Positions 42,712 through 52,116 of a DNA stretch of 64,000 nt are shown piece after piece. The translations under genes and the position numbers were made by a program. Every line of letters begins with the position of its first letter. Within the stretch, counting starts at the first letter, position 1. Location of the stretch: the NCBI RefSeq assembly GCF_001905725.1, contig NZ_LIWB01000002.1, positions 419,607-483,606 on the forward strand. Reading direction: 5' to 3'. The notes under the pieces are model-generated. The model searched no databases and had not been told where the DNA came from. It saw nothing but the letters and a program-made list of their open reading frames with translations. The stretch comes from Streptomyces sp. CB02400 (GTDB taxonomy: Bacteria > Actinomycetota > Actinomycetes > Streptomycetales > Streptomycetaceae).

Positions 42712-42772
42712 CCAGGGGCGCGGGGAACTGCGCGACCAGCCCCCACCGGGCCGCAGCCGCCCACGAACCAGT
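42712..42772. repeat. dispersed Streptomyces intergenic element
   Basis: CAGGGGCGCGGGGAACTGCG followed by CGACCAGCCCCC and CCGGGCCGCAGCCG is, from memory, a frequent intergenic motif in Streptomyces genomes. It lies directly after the 38-bp array. Function unknown to me. Confidence 0.5.
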
Positions 42773-42860
42773 GGCCCCCGCCGGAAAGGCGAACGGCGCT
42801 CCCCGCGGAGCACACCGCGAAGTACGCCCCTCTACGCCCCCGGCGAACACCCCCGTTACC

Positions 42861-42887
42861 GGGATTCCCCGACGGAGCCACCGCGTT
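42861..42887 (+). promoter_or_regulatory. possible SigR-type promoter of clpP1
   Basis: GGGATT (42861-42866), 18 nt, then GTT (42885-42887) resembles the SigR pattern GGGAAT-N18-GTT. Clp genes are reported SigR targets in S. coelicolor. An overlapping TAGGGT (42887-42892) could instead be a -10 box. GGCGAAC half-sites at ~42788 and ~42842 resemble ClgR half-sites. Confidence 0.4.
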
Positions 42888-42948
42888 AGGGTCCATGAAT
42901 ACCAGGGGACGCGAGTCACCGATTACGGCTCCAGTCCCACAGGGATAC

Positions 42949-43608
42949 GTGAGACGGCCCGGCGCCGTCGCAAGACGAGCAGGTGGATACGTGACGAATC
43001 TGATGCCCTCAGCCGCCGGCGAGCCCTCCATCGGTGGTGGCCTCGGCGACCAGGTCTACAACCGGCTGCTCGGCGAGCGGATCATCTTCCTCGGCCAGCC
43101 GGTCGACGACGACATTGCCAACAAGATCACCGCACAGCTGCTGCTCCTTGCCTCCGACCCGGACAAGGACATCTACCTGTACATCAACAGCCCCGGCGGC
43201 TCCATCACGGCCGGCATGGCGATCTACGACACCATGCAGTACATCAAGAACGACGTGGTGACGATCGCCATGGGCCTGGCGGCCTCCATGGGCCAGTTCC
43301 TGCTGAGCGCCGGCACCCCCGGCAAGCGGTTCGCGCTGCCGAACGCCGAGATCCTGATCCACCAGCCGTCCGCCGGTCTCGCCGGCTCGGCCTCGGACAT
43401 CAAGATCCACGCCGAGCGGCTGCTGCACACCAAGAAGCGCATGGCCGAGCTGACGTCCCAGCACACCGGCCAGACGGTCGAGCAGATCACCCGCGACTCC
43501 GACCGTGACCGCTGGTTCGACGCCTTCGAGGCCAAGGAGTACGGCCTCATCGACGACGTGATCGCCACGGCCGCCGGCATGCCGGGCGGCGGCGGCACCG
43601 GGGCCTGA
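42949..43608 (+). CDS. clpP1: ATP-dependent Clp protease proteolytic subunit 1
   Basis: A 219-residue serine peptidase that forms the ClpP barrel with ClpP2 and degrades substrates delivered by ClpX or ClpC. The GTG at 42949 ([13 protein letters not shown]) matches the length I remember for S. coelicolor ClpP1; the GTG at 42991 ([10 protein letters not shown], 205 residues) is also plausible, both with purine-rich sites. The N-terminus is processed anyway. The catalytic triad is Ser113 in GLAASMGQ, His138 in LIHQPSAG and an Asp in the DSDRDRWF helix. It is followed at 110 nt by clpP2. Confidence 0.96.
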   Translation: MRRPGAVARRAGGYVTNLMPSAAGEPSIGGGLGDQVYNRLLGERIIFLGQPVDDDIANKITAQLLLLASDPDKDIYLYINSPGGSITAGMAIYDTMQYIKNDVVTIAMGLAASMGQFLLSAGTPGKRFALPNAEILIHQPSAGLAGSASDIKIHAERLLHTKKRMAELTSQHTGQTVEQITRDSDRDRWFDAFEAKEYGLIDDVIATAAGMPGGGGTGA

Positions 43609-43718
43609 GCGGCCTCGCGGAGCCCTCGCGGCCCCGTGGACGCCCCACCGGGCCCCCGGGCCCGGTGAACAGCCCCAGCAGCCCCAGCCGACCGCCTCAG
43701 CCCCTTTCAGGAGACACC

Positions 43719-44411
43719 GTGAACAGCTTCCCCGGCAGCGGCCTGTACGACCGCACGCCCGCCGCCTCCGAGGGCCGGTACACCGGCCCCTCGGCCGAGT
43801 CCCGCTACGTCATCCCGCGCTTCGTCGAGCGCACCTCCCAGGGCATCCGCGAGTACGACCCGTACGCGAAGCTCTTCGAGGAGCGGGTGATCTTCCTCGG
43901 CGTGCAGATCGACGACGCCTCCGCCAACGACGTCATGGCGCAGCTCCTGTGCCTGGAGTCGATGGACCCCGACCGGGACATCTCGGTCTACATCAACAGC
44001 CCCGGCGGCTCCTTCACCGCGCTCACGGCGATCTACGACACGATGCAGTACGTGAAGCCGGACATCCAGACGGTCTGCATGGGCCAGGCGGCCTCCGCCG
44101 CCGCGGTCCTGCTGGCCGCCGGTACGCCCGGCAAGCGCATGGCGCTGCCGAACGCGCGCGTGCTGATCCACCAGCCGTACAGCGAGACCGGCCGCGGTCA
44201 GGTCTCCGACCTGGAGATCGCCGCCAACGAGATCCTCCGGATGCGGAGCCAGCTGGAGGAGATGCTGGCCAAGCACTCCACCCGGCCGCTCGACAAGATC
44301 CGCGAGGACATCGAGCGCGACAAGATCCTCACGGCCGAGGACGCGCTGGAGTACGGCCTGATCGACCAGATCATCACCACCCGGAAGATGGACAACACCA
44401 GCCTGCGCTGA
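43719..44411 (+). CDS. clpP2: ATP-dependent Clp protease proteolytic subunit 2
   Basis: A 230-residue partner of ClpP1. The GTG at 43719 follows CAGGAGA; the N-terminus [21 protein letters not shown] is the propeptide region. Catalytic Ser126 in GQAASAAAV and His151 in LIHQPYSE are intact, with Asp in the DIERDKIL segment. It is in an operon with clpP1. The next gene, clpX, is separated by a palindromic element. Confidence 0.97.
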   Translation: MNSFPGSGLYDRTPAASEGRYTGPSAESRYVIPRFVERTSQGIREYDPYAKLFEERVIFLGVQIDDASANDVMAQLLCLESMDPDRDISVYINSPGGSFTALTAIYDTMQYVKPDIQTVCMGQAASAAAVLLAAGTPGKRMALPNARVLIHQPYSETGRGQVSDLEIAANEILRMRSQLEEMLAKHSTRPLDKIREDIERDKILTAEDALEYGLIDQIITTRKMDNTSLR

Positions 44412-44438
44412 CGCGGGGCGGGAGTGTGACGTCTGCCG

Positions 44439-44490
44439 CCCCTTGGCACGGTTTGGCACGGTCCACGTCAAAGTGAACCGTGCCAAGGGG
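44439..44490. promoter_or_regulatory. 15-bp palindrome with a 10-bp tandem repeat between clpP2 and clpX
   Basis: CCCCTTGGCACGGTT (44439-44453) and AACCGTGCCAAGGGG (44476-44490) pair perfectly around 22 nt. The left side has TTGGCACGGT twice in tandem (44443-44452, 44453-44462). It may be a terminator of clpP2, an operator of clpX, or both. Confidence 0.55.
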
Positions 44491-44592
44491 GGCCCGAACG
44501 GGGGGCCAGGCAAGGTACCGTCGGACATAAGGCAGCACCAGGAGTCGCCGGACGCCCGCGTCCGCGTCTCCCAGGCGAAGGGGAAGCACACC

Positions 44593-45879
44593 GTGGCACG
44601 CATCGGTGACGGCGGCGATCTGCTCAAGTGCTCGTTCTGCGGCAAGAGCCAGAAGCAGGTCAAGAAGCTCATCGCAGGGCCCGGTGTGTACATCTGCGAC
44701 GAGTGCATCGATCTCTGCAACGAGATCATCGAGGAAGAGCTCGCCGAGACCAGTGAGGTCCGCTGGGAGGAGCTGCCCAAGCCTCGCGAGATCTACGAGT
44801 TCCTCGAGGGGTACGTGGTGGGGCAGGAGGCGGCCAAGAAGGCCCTCTCCGTCGCCGTGTACAACCACTACAAGCGCGTCCAGGCCGGCGAGAACGGCGG
44901 CGCGCAGGGCCGCGAGGACGCCATCGAGCTGGCGAAGTCCAACATCCTCCTGCTGGGCCCCACGGGCTCCGGGAAGACCCTGCTGGCCCAGACCCTCGCC
45001 CGCATGCTGAACGTCCCGTTCGCGATCGCCGACGCCACGGCGCTCACGGAGGCGGGATACGTCGGCGAGGACGTCGAGAACATCCTGCTGAAGCTGATCC
45101 AGGCGGCCGACTACGACGTCAAGAAGGCCGAGACCGGGATCATCTACATCGACGAGATCGACAAAGTCGCCCGCAAGAGTGAAAACCCCTCGATCACGCG
45201 CGACGTGTCGGGCGAGGGCGTCCAGCAGGCCCTGCTGAAGATCCTGGAGGGCACCACGGCCTCCGTCCCGCCGCAGGGCGGCCGCAAGCACCCGCACCAG
45301 GAGTTCATCCAGATCGACACGACGAACGTGCTGTTCATCGTGGGCGGCGCCTTCGCCGGACTGGAGAAGATCATCGAGGGCCGGGCGGGAGCCAAGGGCA
45401 TCGGCTTCGGCGCGACGATCATCTCCAAGCAGGAGCGGGAGTCCAAGGACCAGTTCGAGGAGGTCATGCCGGAGGACCTGGTCAAGTTCGGCATGATCCC
45501 CGAGTTCATCGGCCGGCTCCCGGTCATCACCAGCGTCCACAACCTCGACCGCGAGGCGCTGCTCCAGATCCTCGTCGAGCCGCGCAACGCGCTGGTGAAG
45601 CAGTACCAGCGCCTGTTCGAACTCGACGGCGTGGAATTGGACTTCGAGCGCGAGGCACTGGAGGCCATCGCCGACCAGGCCATCCTCCGCCAGACCGGAG
45701 CGCGCGGCCTGCGCGCCATCATGGAGGAGGTCCTCCAGGGCGTGATGTACGAGGTCCCGTCCCGCAAGGACGTCGCCCGCGTGGTCATCACGGCCGACGT
45801 GGTCCTCTCCAACGTCAACCCGACCCTGATCCCGCGCGACGCCCGCGGCCGGGGCTCGGGGGAGCAGAAGACGGCGTAG
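44593..45879 (+). CDS. clpX: Clp protease ATP-binding subunit ClpX
   Basis: A 428-residue AAA+ unfoldase that feeds ClpP1P2. The GTG at 44593 follows GGGGAAG and begins [16 protein letters not shown]. The zinc-binding domain has Cys13, Cys16, Cys35 and Cys38. Walker A is GPTGSGKT (122-129); Walker B is IIYIDEIDK with Asp187-Glu188; the pore loop is GYVGEDV. The ClpP-docking loop IGF is at 270-272. Sensor 2 is in [13 protein letters not shown]. All key residues are present. A 21-bp perfect hairpin follows. Confidence 0.98.
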   Translation: MARIGDGGDLLKCSFCGKSQKQVKKLIAGPGVYICDECIDLCNEIIEEELAETSEVRWEELPKPREIYEFLEGYVVGQEAAKKALSVAVYNHYKRVQAGENGGAQGREDAIELAKSNILLLGPTGSGKTLLAQTLARMLNVPFAIADATALTEAGYVGEDVENILLKLIQAADYDVKKAETGIIYIDEIDKVARKSENPSITRDVSGEGVQQALLKILEGTTASVPPQGGRKHPHQEFIQIDTTNVLFIVGGAFAGLEKIIEGRAGAKGIGFGATIISKQERESKDQFEEVMPEDLVKFGMIPEFIGRLPVITSVHNLDREALLQILVEPRNALVKQYQRLFELDGVELDFEREALEAIADQAILRQTGARGLRAIMEEVLQGVMYEVPSRKDVARVVITADVVLSNVNPTLIPRDARGRGSGEQKTA

Positions 45880-45892
45880 CCGCCACCACGGC

Positions 45893-45940
45893 GGCAACGC
45901 GAAGGGGCCCCGGGTCGATCCGGGGCCCCTTCGCGTTGCC
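45893..45940. terminator. perfect 21-bp hairpin after clpX
   Basis: Arms 45893-45913 and 45920-45940 pair without mismatch around GTCGAT; core GCGAAGGGGCCCCGG. It lies between clpX and the convergent truncated gene. Confidence 0.85.
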
Positions 45941-45947
45941 GTACGGT

Positions 45948-46220
45948 TCAGGCCTTGACCCGCGCCGCGGAGCGCAGTTCGGCGGCGAACGAGGCGACGT
46001 CGTCCGTGGAGAGACCGCCGCTGCCGCCCTTCTCCGCGGCGGCCAGGTCCAGCCCGTTGACCACGCCGTAGGTGCTGTGGTCGGCCCACCCGCACACCGG
46101 CGTCTCGAGCTTGTCGTCGTCCTCGGAGACCGAGGCCGTCCGGCACCGCATGACGGCGCCGTCGAGACCGCTCGGCTCGACCGCCCCGGAGCTGCCCCTC
46201 CAGATGCCGATGTGGTGCGG
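45948..46220 (-). pseudogene. truncated copy of the adjacent P/Q/G/Y-rich membrane protein gene
   Basis: The frame ending at 45948 encodes AVEPSGLDGAVMRCRTASVS, then PVCGWADHSTYGVVNGL and a tail ending AAELRSAARVKA. This matches the C-terminal ~80 residues of the full-length neighbour (AFEPSALDGAVLKCQEIKIK, PVCIWGDHSTVGVIINT, ending RKEVRVKA). The Pro-rich segment, membrane helix and first half of the outer domain are missing. It begins right at the stop codon of the full gene, so it is a tandem-duplication remnant. An ATG at 46151 could allow a 67-residue product. Confidence 0.65.
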
Positions 46221-46221
46221 G

Positions 46222-47187
46222 TCAGGCCTTGACGCGGACTTCCTTGCGGAACTTGGCGGTCAGCTCGGCGGTCTTCTCCAGGTCGGCGGTCTTGCCCGCC
46301 ATGACGTCGGCCACCACCGTGTTGATGATGACGCCCACCGTGCTGTGGTCACCCCAGATGCACACCGGCATGCTGATCTCTGAGGGTCCGGAGGCCACGT
46401 CACCCGGTGTGGCCTCACTGTTCTTGATCTTGATCTCTTGGCACTTCAGGACGGCGCCGTCCAGAGCGCTCGGCTCGAAGGCCTTCGGGCTGCCGACGAG
46501 CTCGCCCTCGGTCTCCTTGTCTTCGGAGGCGTTCTTCTCCATCTCCCCGAACATGGCGTCGACGACCTTCTCCGGATCGTCGACCTCGCCGTAGACACCC
46601 ATGAACTGGACCATCTTCGTGGCGAGCGGATTGCTCTCGTCCCCAGCCTGGTAGACCGCGTCGACGTTCTTGGCGTTCTTGACGCCGTTCTTCTCGGCTT
46701 CCTTGATGTCGTTCTCGTCGAAGCCGTCGCTCTCCGCGGCGTCGCCCTTCTTGTACTCGCCACCGAGCACCGTCGCCGGCGTCGTCAGCTTGTGCGCCCC
46801 GTCGTCCTCCAGGCCGCCCGCGCCGCCGCCCCCGCCGATCACGAAGTACGCGCCCACGCCGATGGCCGCGACGACCGCCACCGCGCCGATGATGATCCCG
46901 GCCTTCTTGCCGCCGCCGCCCGAGGTCGGGGGCTGGGGCGGCATGCCGTACTGGGGCTGGCCGTAGGGCGGCTGCTGGCCGTACGGGGGCTGCTGCGGCG
47001 GGACGCCGGGCTGGCCGGGCTGCTGCGGGTAGCCGTATCCGGGCTGGCCGGGCGGCGGGGCCTGCTGGGGGTAGCCGTAGCCGGGCTGCGGAGCCTGCGG
47101 CGGCTGGCCGTAAGGTCCCGGCTGGCCGTACGGTCCGGGCTGCTGGGGCTGCTGCCCGCCGTACGGGCCCGGCTGGTTGTAGCTCAT
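46222..47187 (-). CDS. P/Q/G/Y-rich single-pass membrane protein, unknown function
   Basis: A 321-residue protein. The cytoplasmic N-terminus (~1-88) is low-complexity with repeated PGPYGQ and PGYGYPQQ units. A Gly-Lys stretch leads to one transmembrane helix (~95-118, AGIIIGAVAVVAAIGVGAYFVIG). The outer domain (~130-321) is charged and contains ALDGAVLKCQEI and PVCIWGDHSTVGV; the two cysteines probably form a disulphide. Proteins of this shape are common in Streptomyces, often in several copies; function unknown. It is divergent from valS. Confidence 0.8.
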   Translation of the reverse strand: MSYNQPGPYGGQQPQQPGPYGQPGPYGQPPQAPQPGYGYPQQAPPPGQPGYGYPQQPGQPGVPPQQPPYGQQPPYGQPQYGMPPQPPTSGGGGKKAGIIIGAVAVVAAIGVGAYFVIGGGGGAGGLEDDGAHKLTTPATVLGGEYKKGDAAESDGFDENDIKEAEKNGVKNAKNVDAVYQAGDESNPLATKMVQFMGVYGEVDDPEKVVDAMFGEMEKNASEDKETEGELVGSPKAFEPSALDGAVLKCQEIKIKNSEATPGDVASGPSEISMPVCIWGDHSTVGVIINTVVADVMAGKTADLEKTAELTAKFRKEVRVKA

Positions 47188-47312
47188 TACGGGGTTCCCC
47201 CTCCAGATGCTTATGCGTTGCTGACATCCTGACTCAGGAGTGATGCGTTCAGGCCGGCGGGGGTCGCACCGTTACAGAGGAATCGCGTTTCGGGACAGGC
47301 CCGTGACGCCTC

Positions 47313-47318
47313 TAAACT
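47313..47318 (+). promoter_or_regulatory. -10 box TAAACT for leaderless valS
   Basis: TAAACT ends 7 nt before the GTG at 47326, with no Shine-Dalgarno sequence and no room for a leader or T-box. Confidence 0.5.
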
Positions 47319-47325
47319 GAGCCCC

Positions 47326-49950
47326 GTGACCGAGAACGCTCAGCAGGAGCCACCAGCGCCCACGACCGAACTGCCGACCCAGTACGCGCCGGCCGATGTA
47401 GAGGGGCCGCTGTACGAGCGCTGGGTAGAGCGCGGTTACTTCGAGGCGGACGCCAAGAGCGAGAAGCCTCCGTACACCGTCGTCATCCCGCCGCCGAACG
47501 TCACCGGCAGCCTGCACCTCGGGCACGCGTTCGAGCACACGCTCATCGACGCCCTGACCCGCCGCAAGCGCATGCAGGGCTTCGAGACGCTGTGGCAGCC
47601 CGGCATGGACCACGCCGGCATCGCCACGCAGAACGTCGTCGAGCGGGAGCTCGCCAAGGAGGGCAAGTCCCGCCACGACCTCGGCCGTGAGGCGTTCGTC
47701 GAGCGGGTCTGGCAGTGGAAGGGCGAGTCCGGCGGGCAGATCTCCGGGCAGATGCGCCGCCTCGGTGACGGCGTCGCCTGGTCGCGTGAGCGCTTCACCA
47801 TGGACGAGGGCCTGTCCCAGGCCGTCCAGACCATCTTCAAGCGGCTCTACGACGACGAGCTGATCTACCGCGCCGAGCGCATCATCAACTGGTGCCCGCG
47901 CTGTCTGACCGCGATCTCCGACATCGAGGTCGAGTACCAGGACGACGACGGCGAGCTCGTCTCCATGAAGTACGGCGAGGGGGACGAGACGATCGTCGTC
48001 GCCACGACCCGTGCCGAGACGATGCTCGGTGACACGGCCGTCGCCGTCCACCCCGAGGACGAGCGCTACAAGCACCTCGTCGGCAAGCTCATCAAGCTGC
48101 CGCTGACCGACCGCTCCATCCCGGTCGTCGCGGACGAGCACGTCGACCCCGAGTTCGGTACGGGTGCCGTCAAGGTCACCCCGGCGCACGACCCGAACGA
48201 CTTCGAGATCGGCCAGCGGCACGGCCTGCCGTCCATCGCCGTGATGGACGAGCACGCGGTCATCACCGCCCACGGCCCCTTCCAGGGCCTGGACCGGCTG
48301 GAGGCCCGCTCGACCATCGTCGCCGCGCTGCGCGCCGAGGGCCGGATCGTCGCCGAGAAGCGGCCGTACGTCCACTCGGTCGGCCACTGCTCGCGCTGCA
48401 AGACCACCATCGAGCCGCGGCTGTCCATGCAGTGGTGGGTCAAGGTCGGCCCGCTGGCGAAGGCGGCCGGTGACGCCGTCCGCGACGGCAAGGTCAAGAT
48501 CCATCCGCAGGAGATGGAGAAGCGCTACTTCGACTGGGTCGACAACCTCCACGACTGGTGCATCTCGCGGCAGTTGTGGTGGGGCCACCGCATCCCGGTC
48601 TGGTACGGGCCGAACGGCGAGGTCGTCTGCGTCGGACCGGACGAGGAGGCGCCGACCGGCGAGGGCTGGCACCAGGACACCGACGTCCTCGACACCTGGT
48701 TCTCCTCGGGCCTGTGGCCGTTCTCCACGCTCGGCTGGCCCGAACAGACGGAGTCGCTCGCGAAGTTCTACCCGAACTCCGTCCTGGTCACCGGCTACGA
48801 CATCCTCTTCTTCTGGGTCGCCCGGATGATGATGTTCGGTCTGTACGCGATGGACGGCACCCCGCCGTTCCACACCATCGCCCTGCACGGCATGGTCCGC
48901 GACCAGTTCGGCAAGAAGATGTCGAAGTCCTTCGGCAACGCGGTCAACCCGCTGGACTGGATGGACAAGTACGGCAGCGACGCGCTTCGCTTCACCCTCG
49001 CGCGCGGCGCCAACCCCGGTGTCGACGTCCCGATCGGCGAGGACTGGGTCCAGGGCTCGCGCAACTTCGCCAACAAGATCTGGAACGCGACGCGTTTCGC
49101 GCTGATGAACGGCGCGACGGTGGACGGCCCGCTGCCGGACGCGTCGAAGATGTCGCCGACCGACCGCTGGATCCTGTCCCGGCTGAACTCGGTCGTCGCC
49201 GAAGTCGACGCGTACTACGACGACTTCCAGTTCGCCAAGCTGTCGGACGCGCTGTTCCACTTCGCGTGGGACGAGGTGTTCGACTGGTACGTCGAGCTGT
49301 CCAAGACGACGTTCCAGGCGGGCGGGGAGCCGGCCGAGGTCAGCAAGCGGGTCCTCGGCGAGGTGCTGGACGTCACGCTGCGGCTGCTGCACCCGGTGGT
49401 TCCGTTCGTCACGGAGACGCTGTGGACGACGCTGACGGGGGGCGAGTCGGTCGTCATCGCCGAGTGGCCGTCCGACAGTGGCTTCCGGGACGCGGACGCC
49501 GAGCGGGAGATCGGGACGCTGCAGTCCGTCATCACCGAGGTCCGCCGCTTCCGCGCCGACCAGGGCCTGCAGCCCGGCCAGCGGGTCCCGGCGCGGCTGA
49601 CCCTCGACGGTACGGCGCTGGCCCCGCACGAGCCGGCCATCCGCCAGCTGCTGCGCCTCCAGCCGGAGGGCGATGCCTTCACCGCGACGGCGACCCTGCC
49701 GGTCGCGGGCGTGGAGGTCGCGCTGGACCTGTCCGGTGTGATCGATGTCGCCGCCGAGCGGAAGCGCCTGGCCAAGGACCTCGCCGCCGCCGAGAAGGAG
49801 AAGTCCCAGGCGACGGCGAAGCTCGGCAACGAGGCGTTCCTGTCGAAGGCCCCGGACCACGTGGTCGACAAGATCCGCACGCGCCTTGCGAAGTCGGAGG
49901 AGGACATCACCCGAATCCAGTCCCAACTCGACCGCCTCCCCTCGGCGTAA
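47326..49950 (+). CDS. valS: valyl-tRNA synthetase
   Basis: An 874-residue class I synthetase that charges tRNA-Val. The HIGH-type motif is HLGH (64-67) in [16 protein letters not shown] is at 531-535. The editing domain lies between (~170-350, with [19 protein letters not shown]). The C-terminal coiled coil (~805-874, rich in Lys/Glu) is the tRNA-binding arm. Length is normal. The GTG start appears to be leaderless. It is followed by the palindrome cluster and folC. Confidence 0.98.
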   Translation: MTENAQQEPPAPTTELPTQYAPADVEGPLYERWVERGYFEADAKSEKPPYTVVIPPPNVTGSLHLGHAFEHTLIDALTRRKRMQGFETLWQPGMDHAGIATQNVVERELAKEGKSRHDLGREAFVERVWQWKGESGGQISGQMRRLGDGVAWSRERFTMDEGLSQAVQTIFKRLYDDELIYRAERIINWCPRCLTAISDIEVEYQDDDGELVSMKYGEGDETIVVATTRAETMLGDTAVAVHPEDERYKHLVGKLIKLPLTDRSIPVVADEHVDPEFGTGAVKVTPAHDPNDFEIGQRHGLPSIAVMDEHAVITAHGPFQGLDRLEARSTIVAALRAEGRIVAEKRPYVHSVGHCSRCKTTIEPRLSMQWWVKVGPLAKAAGDAVRDGKVKIHPQEMEKRYFDWVDNLHDWCISRQLWWGHRIPVWYGPNGEVVCVGPDEEAPTGEGWHQDTDVLDTWFSSGLWPFSTLGWPEQTESLAKFYPNSVLVTGYDILFFWVARMMMFGLYAMDGTPPFHTIALHGMVRDQFGKKMSKSFGNAVNPLDWMDKYGSDALRFTLARGANPGVDVPIGEDWVQGSRNFANKIWNATRFALMNGATVDGPLPDASKMSPTDRWILSRLNSVVAEVDAYYDDFQFAKLSDALFHFAWDEVFDWYVELSKTTFQAGGEPAEVSKRVLGEVLDVTLRLLHPVVPFVTETLWTTLTGGESVVIAEWPSDSGFRDADAEREIGTLQSVITEVRRFRADQGLQPGQRVPARLTLDGTALAPHEPAIRQLLRLQPEGDAFTATATLPVAGVEVALDLSGVIDVAAERKRLAKDLAAAEKEKSQATAKLGNEAFLSKAPDHVVDKIRTRLAKSEEDITRIQSQLDRLPSA

Positions 49951-49968
49951 CCGCAACAGCCGACGCAG

Positions 49969-50122
49969 CTGCGGGCAGCCGCACGGTTCGGGCGGCGCCC
50001 ACCCCCGCAGCTGCGGGCAGTCGTGCCGCCCCAGCGGCACGACTGCCCGCAGGTTGCTGCGGTGGTCGCACGGCTGCCCGCAGGCTGCTGCGGTTGCACG
50101 ACTGCCCACAGGCTGCGGGCAG
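49969..50122. repeat. cluster of palindromic repeats between valS and folC
   Basis: A perfect 19-bp hairpin CTGCGGGCAGTCGTGCCGC (50011-50029) / complement (50034-50052) is flanked by related half-elements: CTGCGGGCAGCCGCACGG at 49969, GCACGGCTGCCCGCAG at 50068, GCACGACTGCCCACAG at 50096 and CTGCGGGCAG at 50113. The core matches the hairpin after malQ (4941-4989), 45 kb away. It probably also terminates valS. Confidence 0.85.
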
Positions 50123-50163
50123 CGGGCTGCGGCGGCACGAGAGGGGGTGCGGGCCGGGATACG

Positions 50164-50169
50164 TAGACT
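50164..50169 (+). promoter_or_regulatory. -10 box TAGACT for leaderless folC
   Basis: TAGACT ends 7 nt before the GTG at 50177, the same spacing as in valS. No Shine-Dalgarno sequence is present. Confidence 0.5.
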
Positions 50170-50176
50170 GGTCCCC

Positions 50177-51694
50177 GTGAGTGAGCTCCCCCCTGATGAC
50201 AGCGAGCAGCCCGAGTCCGTCGACGGCTTCGACGAGATCGTCGCCGCGGAGACCGACCGCGACCCCGACCTCGCGGTGATCGAGGCCGGCAGCCGCACCC
50301 TGCGCACCCAGGGCGGCCCGCCCCAGGCGGACGTGCCCGCCCGCCCCGCGGACCCCGAGGTCGACAAGGCCCTGCGCGAGGTCGAGGCGGAGCTCGCCAC
50401 CCGCTGGGGCGAGACCAAGCTGGAGCCCTCGGTCGCCCGCATCGCCGCGCTGATGGACGTCCTGGGCGAGCCCCAGCGCTCGTACCCCTCGATCCACATC
50501 ACCGGCACCAACGGCAAGACCTCCACCGCCCGCATGATCGAGGCCCTGCTCGGCGCCTTCGAGCTGCGCACCGGCCGTTACACCTCCCCGCACGTCCAGT
50601 CGATCACCGAGCGGATCAGCCTCGACGGGGCGCCCGTCTCCGCCGAGCGGTTCATCGAGACGTACCAGGACGTCAAGCCGTACGTCGAGATGGTCGACGC
50701 CCGGCAGGAGTACCGGCTGTCCTTCTTCGAGGTGCTCACCGGCATGGCGTACGCCGCCTTCGCCGACGCGCCCGTGGACGTGGCGGTCGTCGAGGTCGGC
50801 ATGGGCGGCAGCTGGGACGCGACGAACGTGATCGACGCCGGCGTCGCCGTGGTGACGCCGATCGACCTCGACCACACCGACCGGCTCGGCACCACGCCCG
50901 CCGAGATCGCCGGCGAGAAGTCCGGCATCGTCAAGCGGGACGCGACGGTGATCATGGCGCAGCAGCCGGTGGACGCCGCGCAGGTGCTGCTGAAGAAGGC
51001 CGTCGAGGTGGACGCGACGGTGGCCCGTGAGGGTCTGGAGTTCGGGGTCGTGGCCCGGCAGGTCGCCGTCGGCGGCCAGCTGGTGACGCTGCGCGGACTC
51101 GGTGGCGAGTACCCCGAGGTGTACCTGCCGCTGCACGGTGAACACCAGGCCCACAACGCGGCCGTGGCGCTCGCCGCCGTGGAGGCGTTCTTCGGCGTCG
51201 GCGCCCAGCACGCCCAGCCGCTCGACATCGACACCGTGCGCAAGGCGTTCGCCGCCGTCGCCTCCCCGGGCCGGCTGGAGGTCGTACGGCGTTCGCCGAC
51301 CGTCGTCCTGGACGCCGCCCACAACCCGGCGGGCGCGCGGGCGGCGGCCGCCGCGATCGGGGAGGCGTTCCAGTTCAGCCGGCTCATCGGCGTGGTCGGC
51401 GCGAGCGGCGACAAGAACGTGCGCGGACTGCTGGAGGCGTTCGAGCCGGTCTTCGCCGAGGTCGTCGTCACCCAGAACTCCAGCCACCGCGCGATGGACG
51501 CCGACGAGCTGGCGGGCATCGCCGTCGAGGTGTTCGGCGAGGACCGCGTCCAGGTCGAGCCGCGGCTGCCGGACGCCCTGGAGGCCGCGATCACGCTGGC
51601 CGAGGAGGAGGGCGAGTTCGCGGGCGGCGGTGTGCTCGTCACCGGTTCCGTCATCACCGTCGGCGAGGCCCGACTGCTCCTGGGGAGGGGCTGA
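50177..51694 (+). CDS. folC: folylpolyglutamate synthase / dihydrofolate synthase
   Basis: A 505-residue Mur-ligase-family enzyme that adds glutamate to folates. An extra acidic N-terminus (~1-65) precedes the conserved core. The P-loop is ITGTNGKTSTARM (Lys114). Other motifs are TSPHVQSITERI, VVEVGMGGSWDATNVI, TPIDLDHTDRLG and the second-domain VVLDAAHNPAGARAA. It is followed at 6 nt by the DUF4233 gene and then ndk, a gene order conserved in actinomycetes. Confidence 0.96.
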   Translation: MSELPPDDSEQPESVDGFDEIVAAETDRDPDLAVIEAGSRTLRTQGGPPQADVPARPADPEVDKALREVEAELATRWGETKLEPSVARIAALMDVLGEPQRSYPSIHITGTNGKTSTARMIEALLGAFELRTGRYTSPHVQSITERISLDGAPVSAERFIETYQDVKPYVEMVDARQEYRLSFFEVLTGMAYAAFADAPVDVAVVEVGMGGSWDATNVIDAGVAVVTPIDLDHTDRLGTTPAEIAGEKSGIVKRDATVIMAQQPVDAAQVLLKKAVEVDATVAREGLEFGVVARQVAVGGQLVTLRGLGGEYPEVYLPLHGEHQAHNAAVALAAVEAFFGVGAQHAQPLDIDTVRKAFAAVASPGRLEVVRRSPTVVLDAAHNPAGARAAAAAIGEAFQFSRLIGVVGASGDKNVRGLLEAFEPVFAEVVVTQNSSHRAMDADELAGIAVEVFGEDRVQVEPRLPDALEAAITLAEEEGEFAGGGVLVTGSVITVGEARLLLGRG

Positions 51695-51700
51695 GATCCC

Positions 51701-52051
51701 GTGCGTACGCTCTGCGCTTCGACGCTGATCGGCGAGTTCTTCATCATCGGTTTCGCCGGGCTGGTCGCGATGAAGGACCCGGACCTGTCCACCGGCACGG
51801 TGTGGACGGTCTGCGGCATCGCGATGTTCCTGTCCGTGGCCCTGTGCGGGGTGATCACCCGGCCCGGCGGGGTGGCCCTCGGCTGGGCGCTGCAGATCGC
51901 CCTGATCGCCTCCGGTGTCTTCGTCCCGATGATGTTCTTCATGGGCGCGCTCTTCGCGCTGCTGTGGTGGGCATCGGTGCACTTCGGGCGAAAGGTGGAC
52001 GAAGCGAAGGCCCGTTTCGCCGCGCAGGCGGGCCGGCCTGACGCTGCGTGA
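51701..52051 (+). CDS. DUF4233 membrane protein
   Basis: A 116-residue protein with four transmembrane helices and a basic C-terminus ([13 protein letters not shown]). From [24 protein letters not shown] onward it fits DUF4233, a family usually encoded between folC and ndk in actinobacteria. The GTG at 51701 lies 6 nt after the folC stop. Function is not known; the fixed location suggests a link to nucleotide or folate metabolism or merely operon inertia. Confidence 0.85.
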   Translation: MRTLCASTLIGEFFIIGFAGLVAMKDPDLSTGTVWTVCGIAMFLSVALCGVITRPGGVALGWALQIALIASGVFVPMMFFMGALFALLWWASVHFGRKVDEAKARFAAQAGRPDAA

Positions 52052-52078
52052 CAGGTGTCCCGACACGCCCGGTAATCT
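52048..52078 (+). promoter_or_regulatory. possible internal promoter for ndk
   Basis: GTGACA (52048-52053) and TAATCT (52073-52078), 19 nt apart, lie just after the DUF4233 stop and 39 nt before ndk. ndk also has a good Shine-Dalgarno, consistent with a leadered transcript from here. Confidence 0.4.
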
Positions 52079-52116
52079 CGTCCTCCCGCACCACTTCCCG
52101 CACAAGGAGCTCCGTC

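Noticed and set aside
47188-47325. T-box leader upstream of valS
   Set aside because: The -10 box ends 7 nt before the start codon, leaving no leader, and no T-box sequence or specifier stem is visible.
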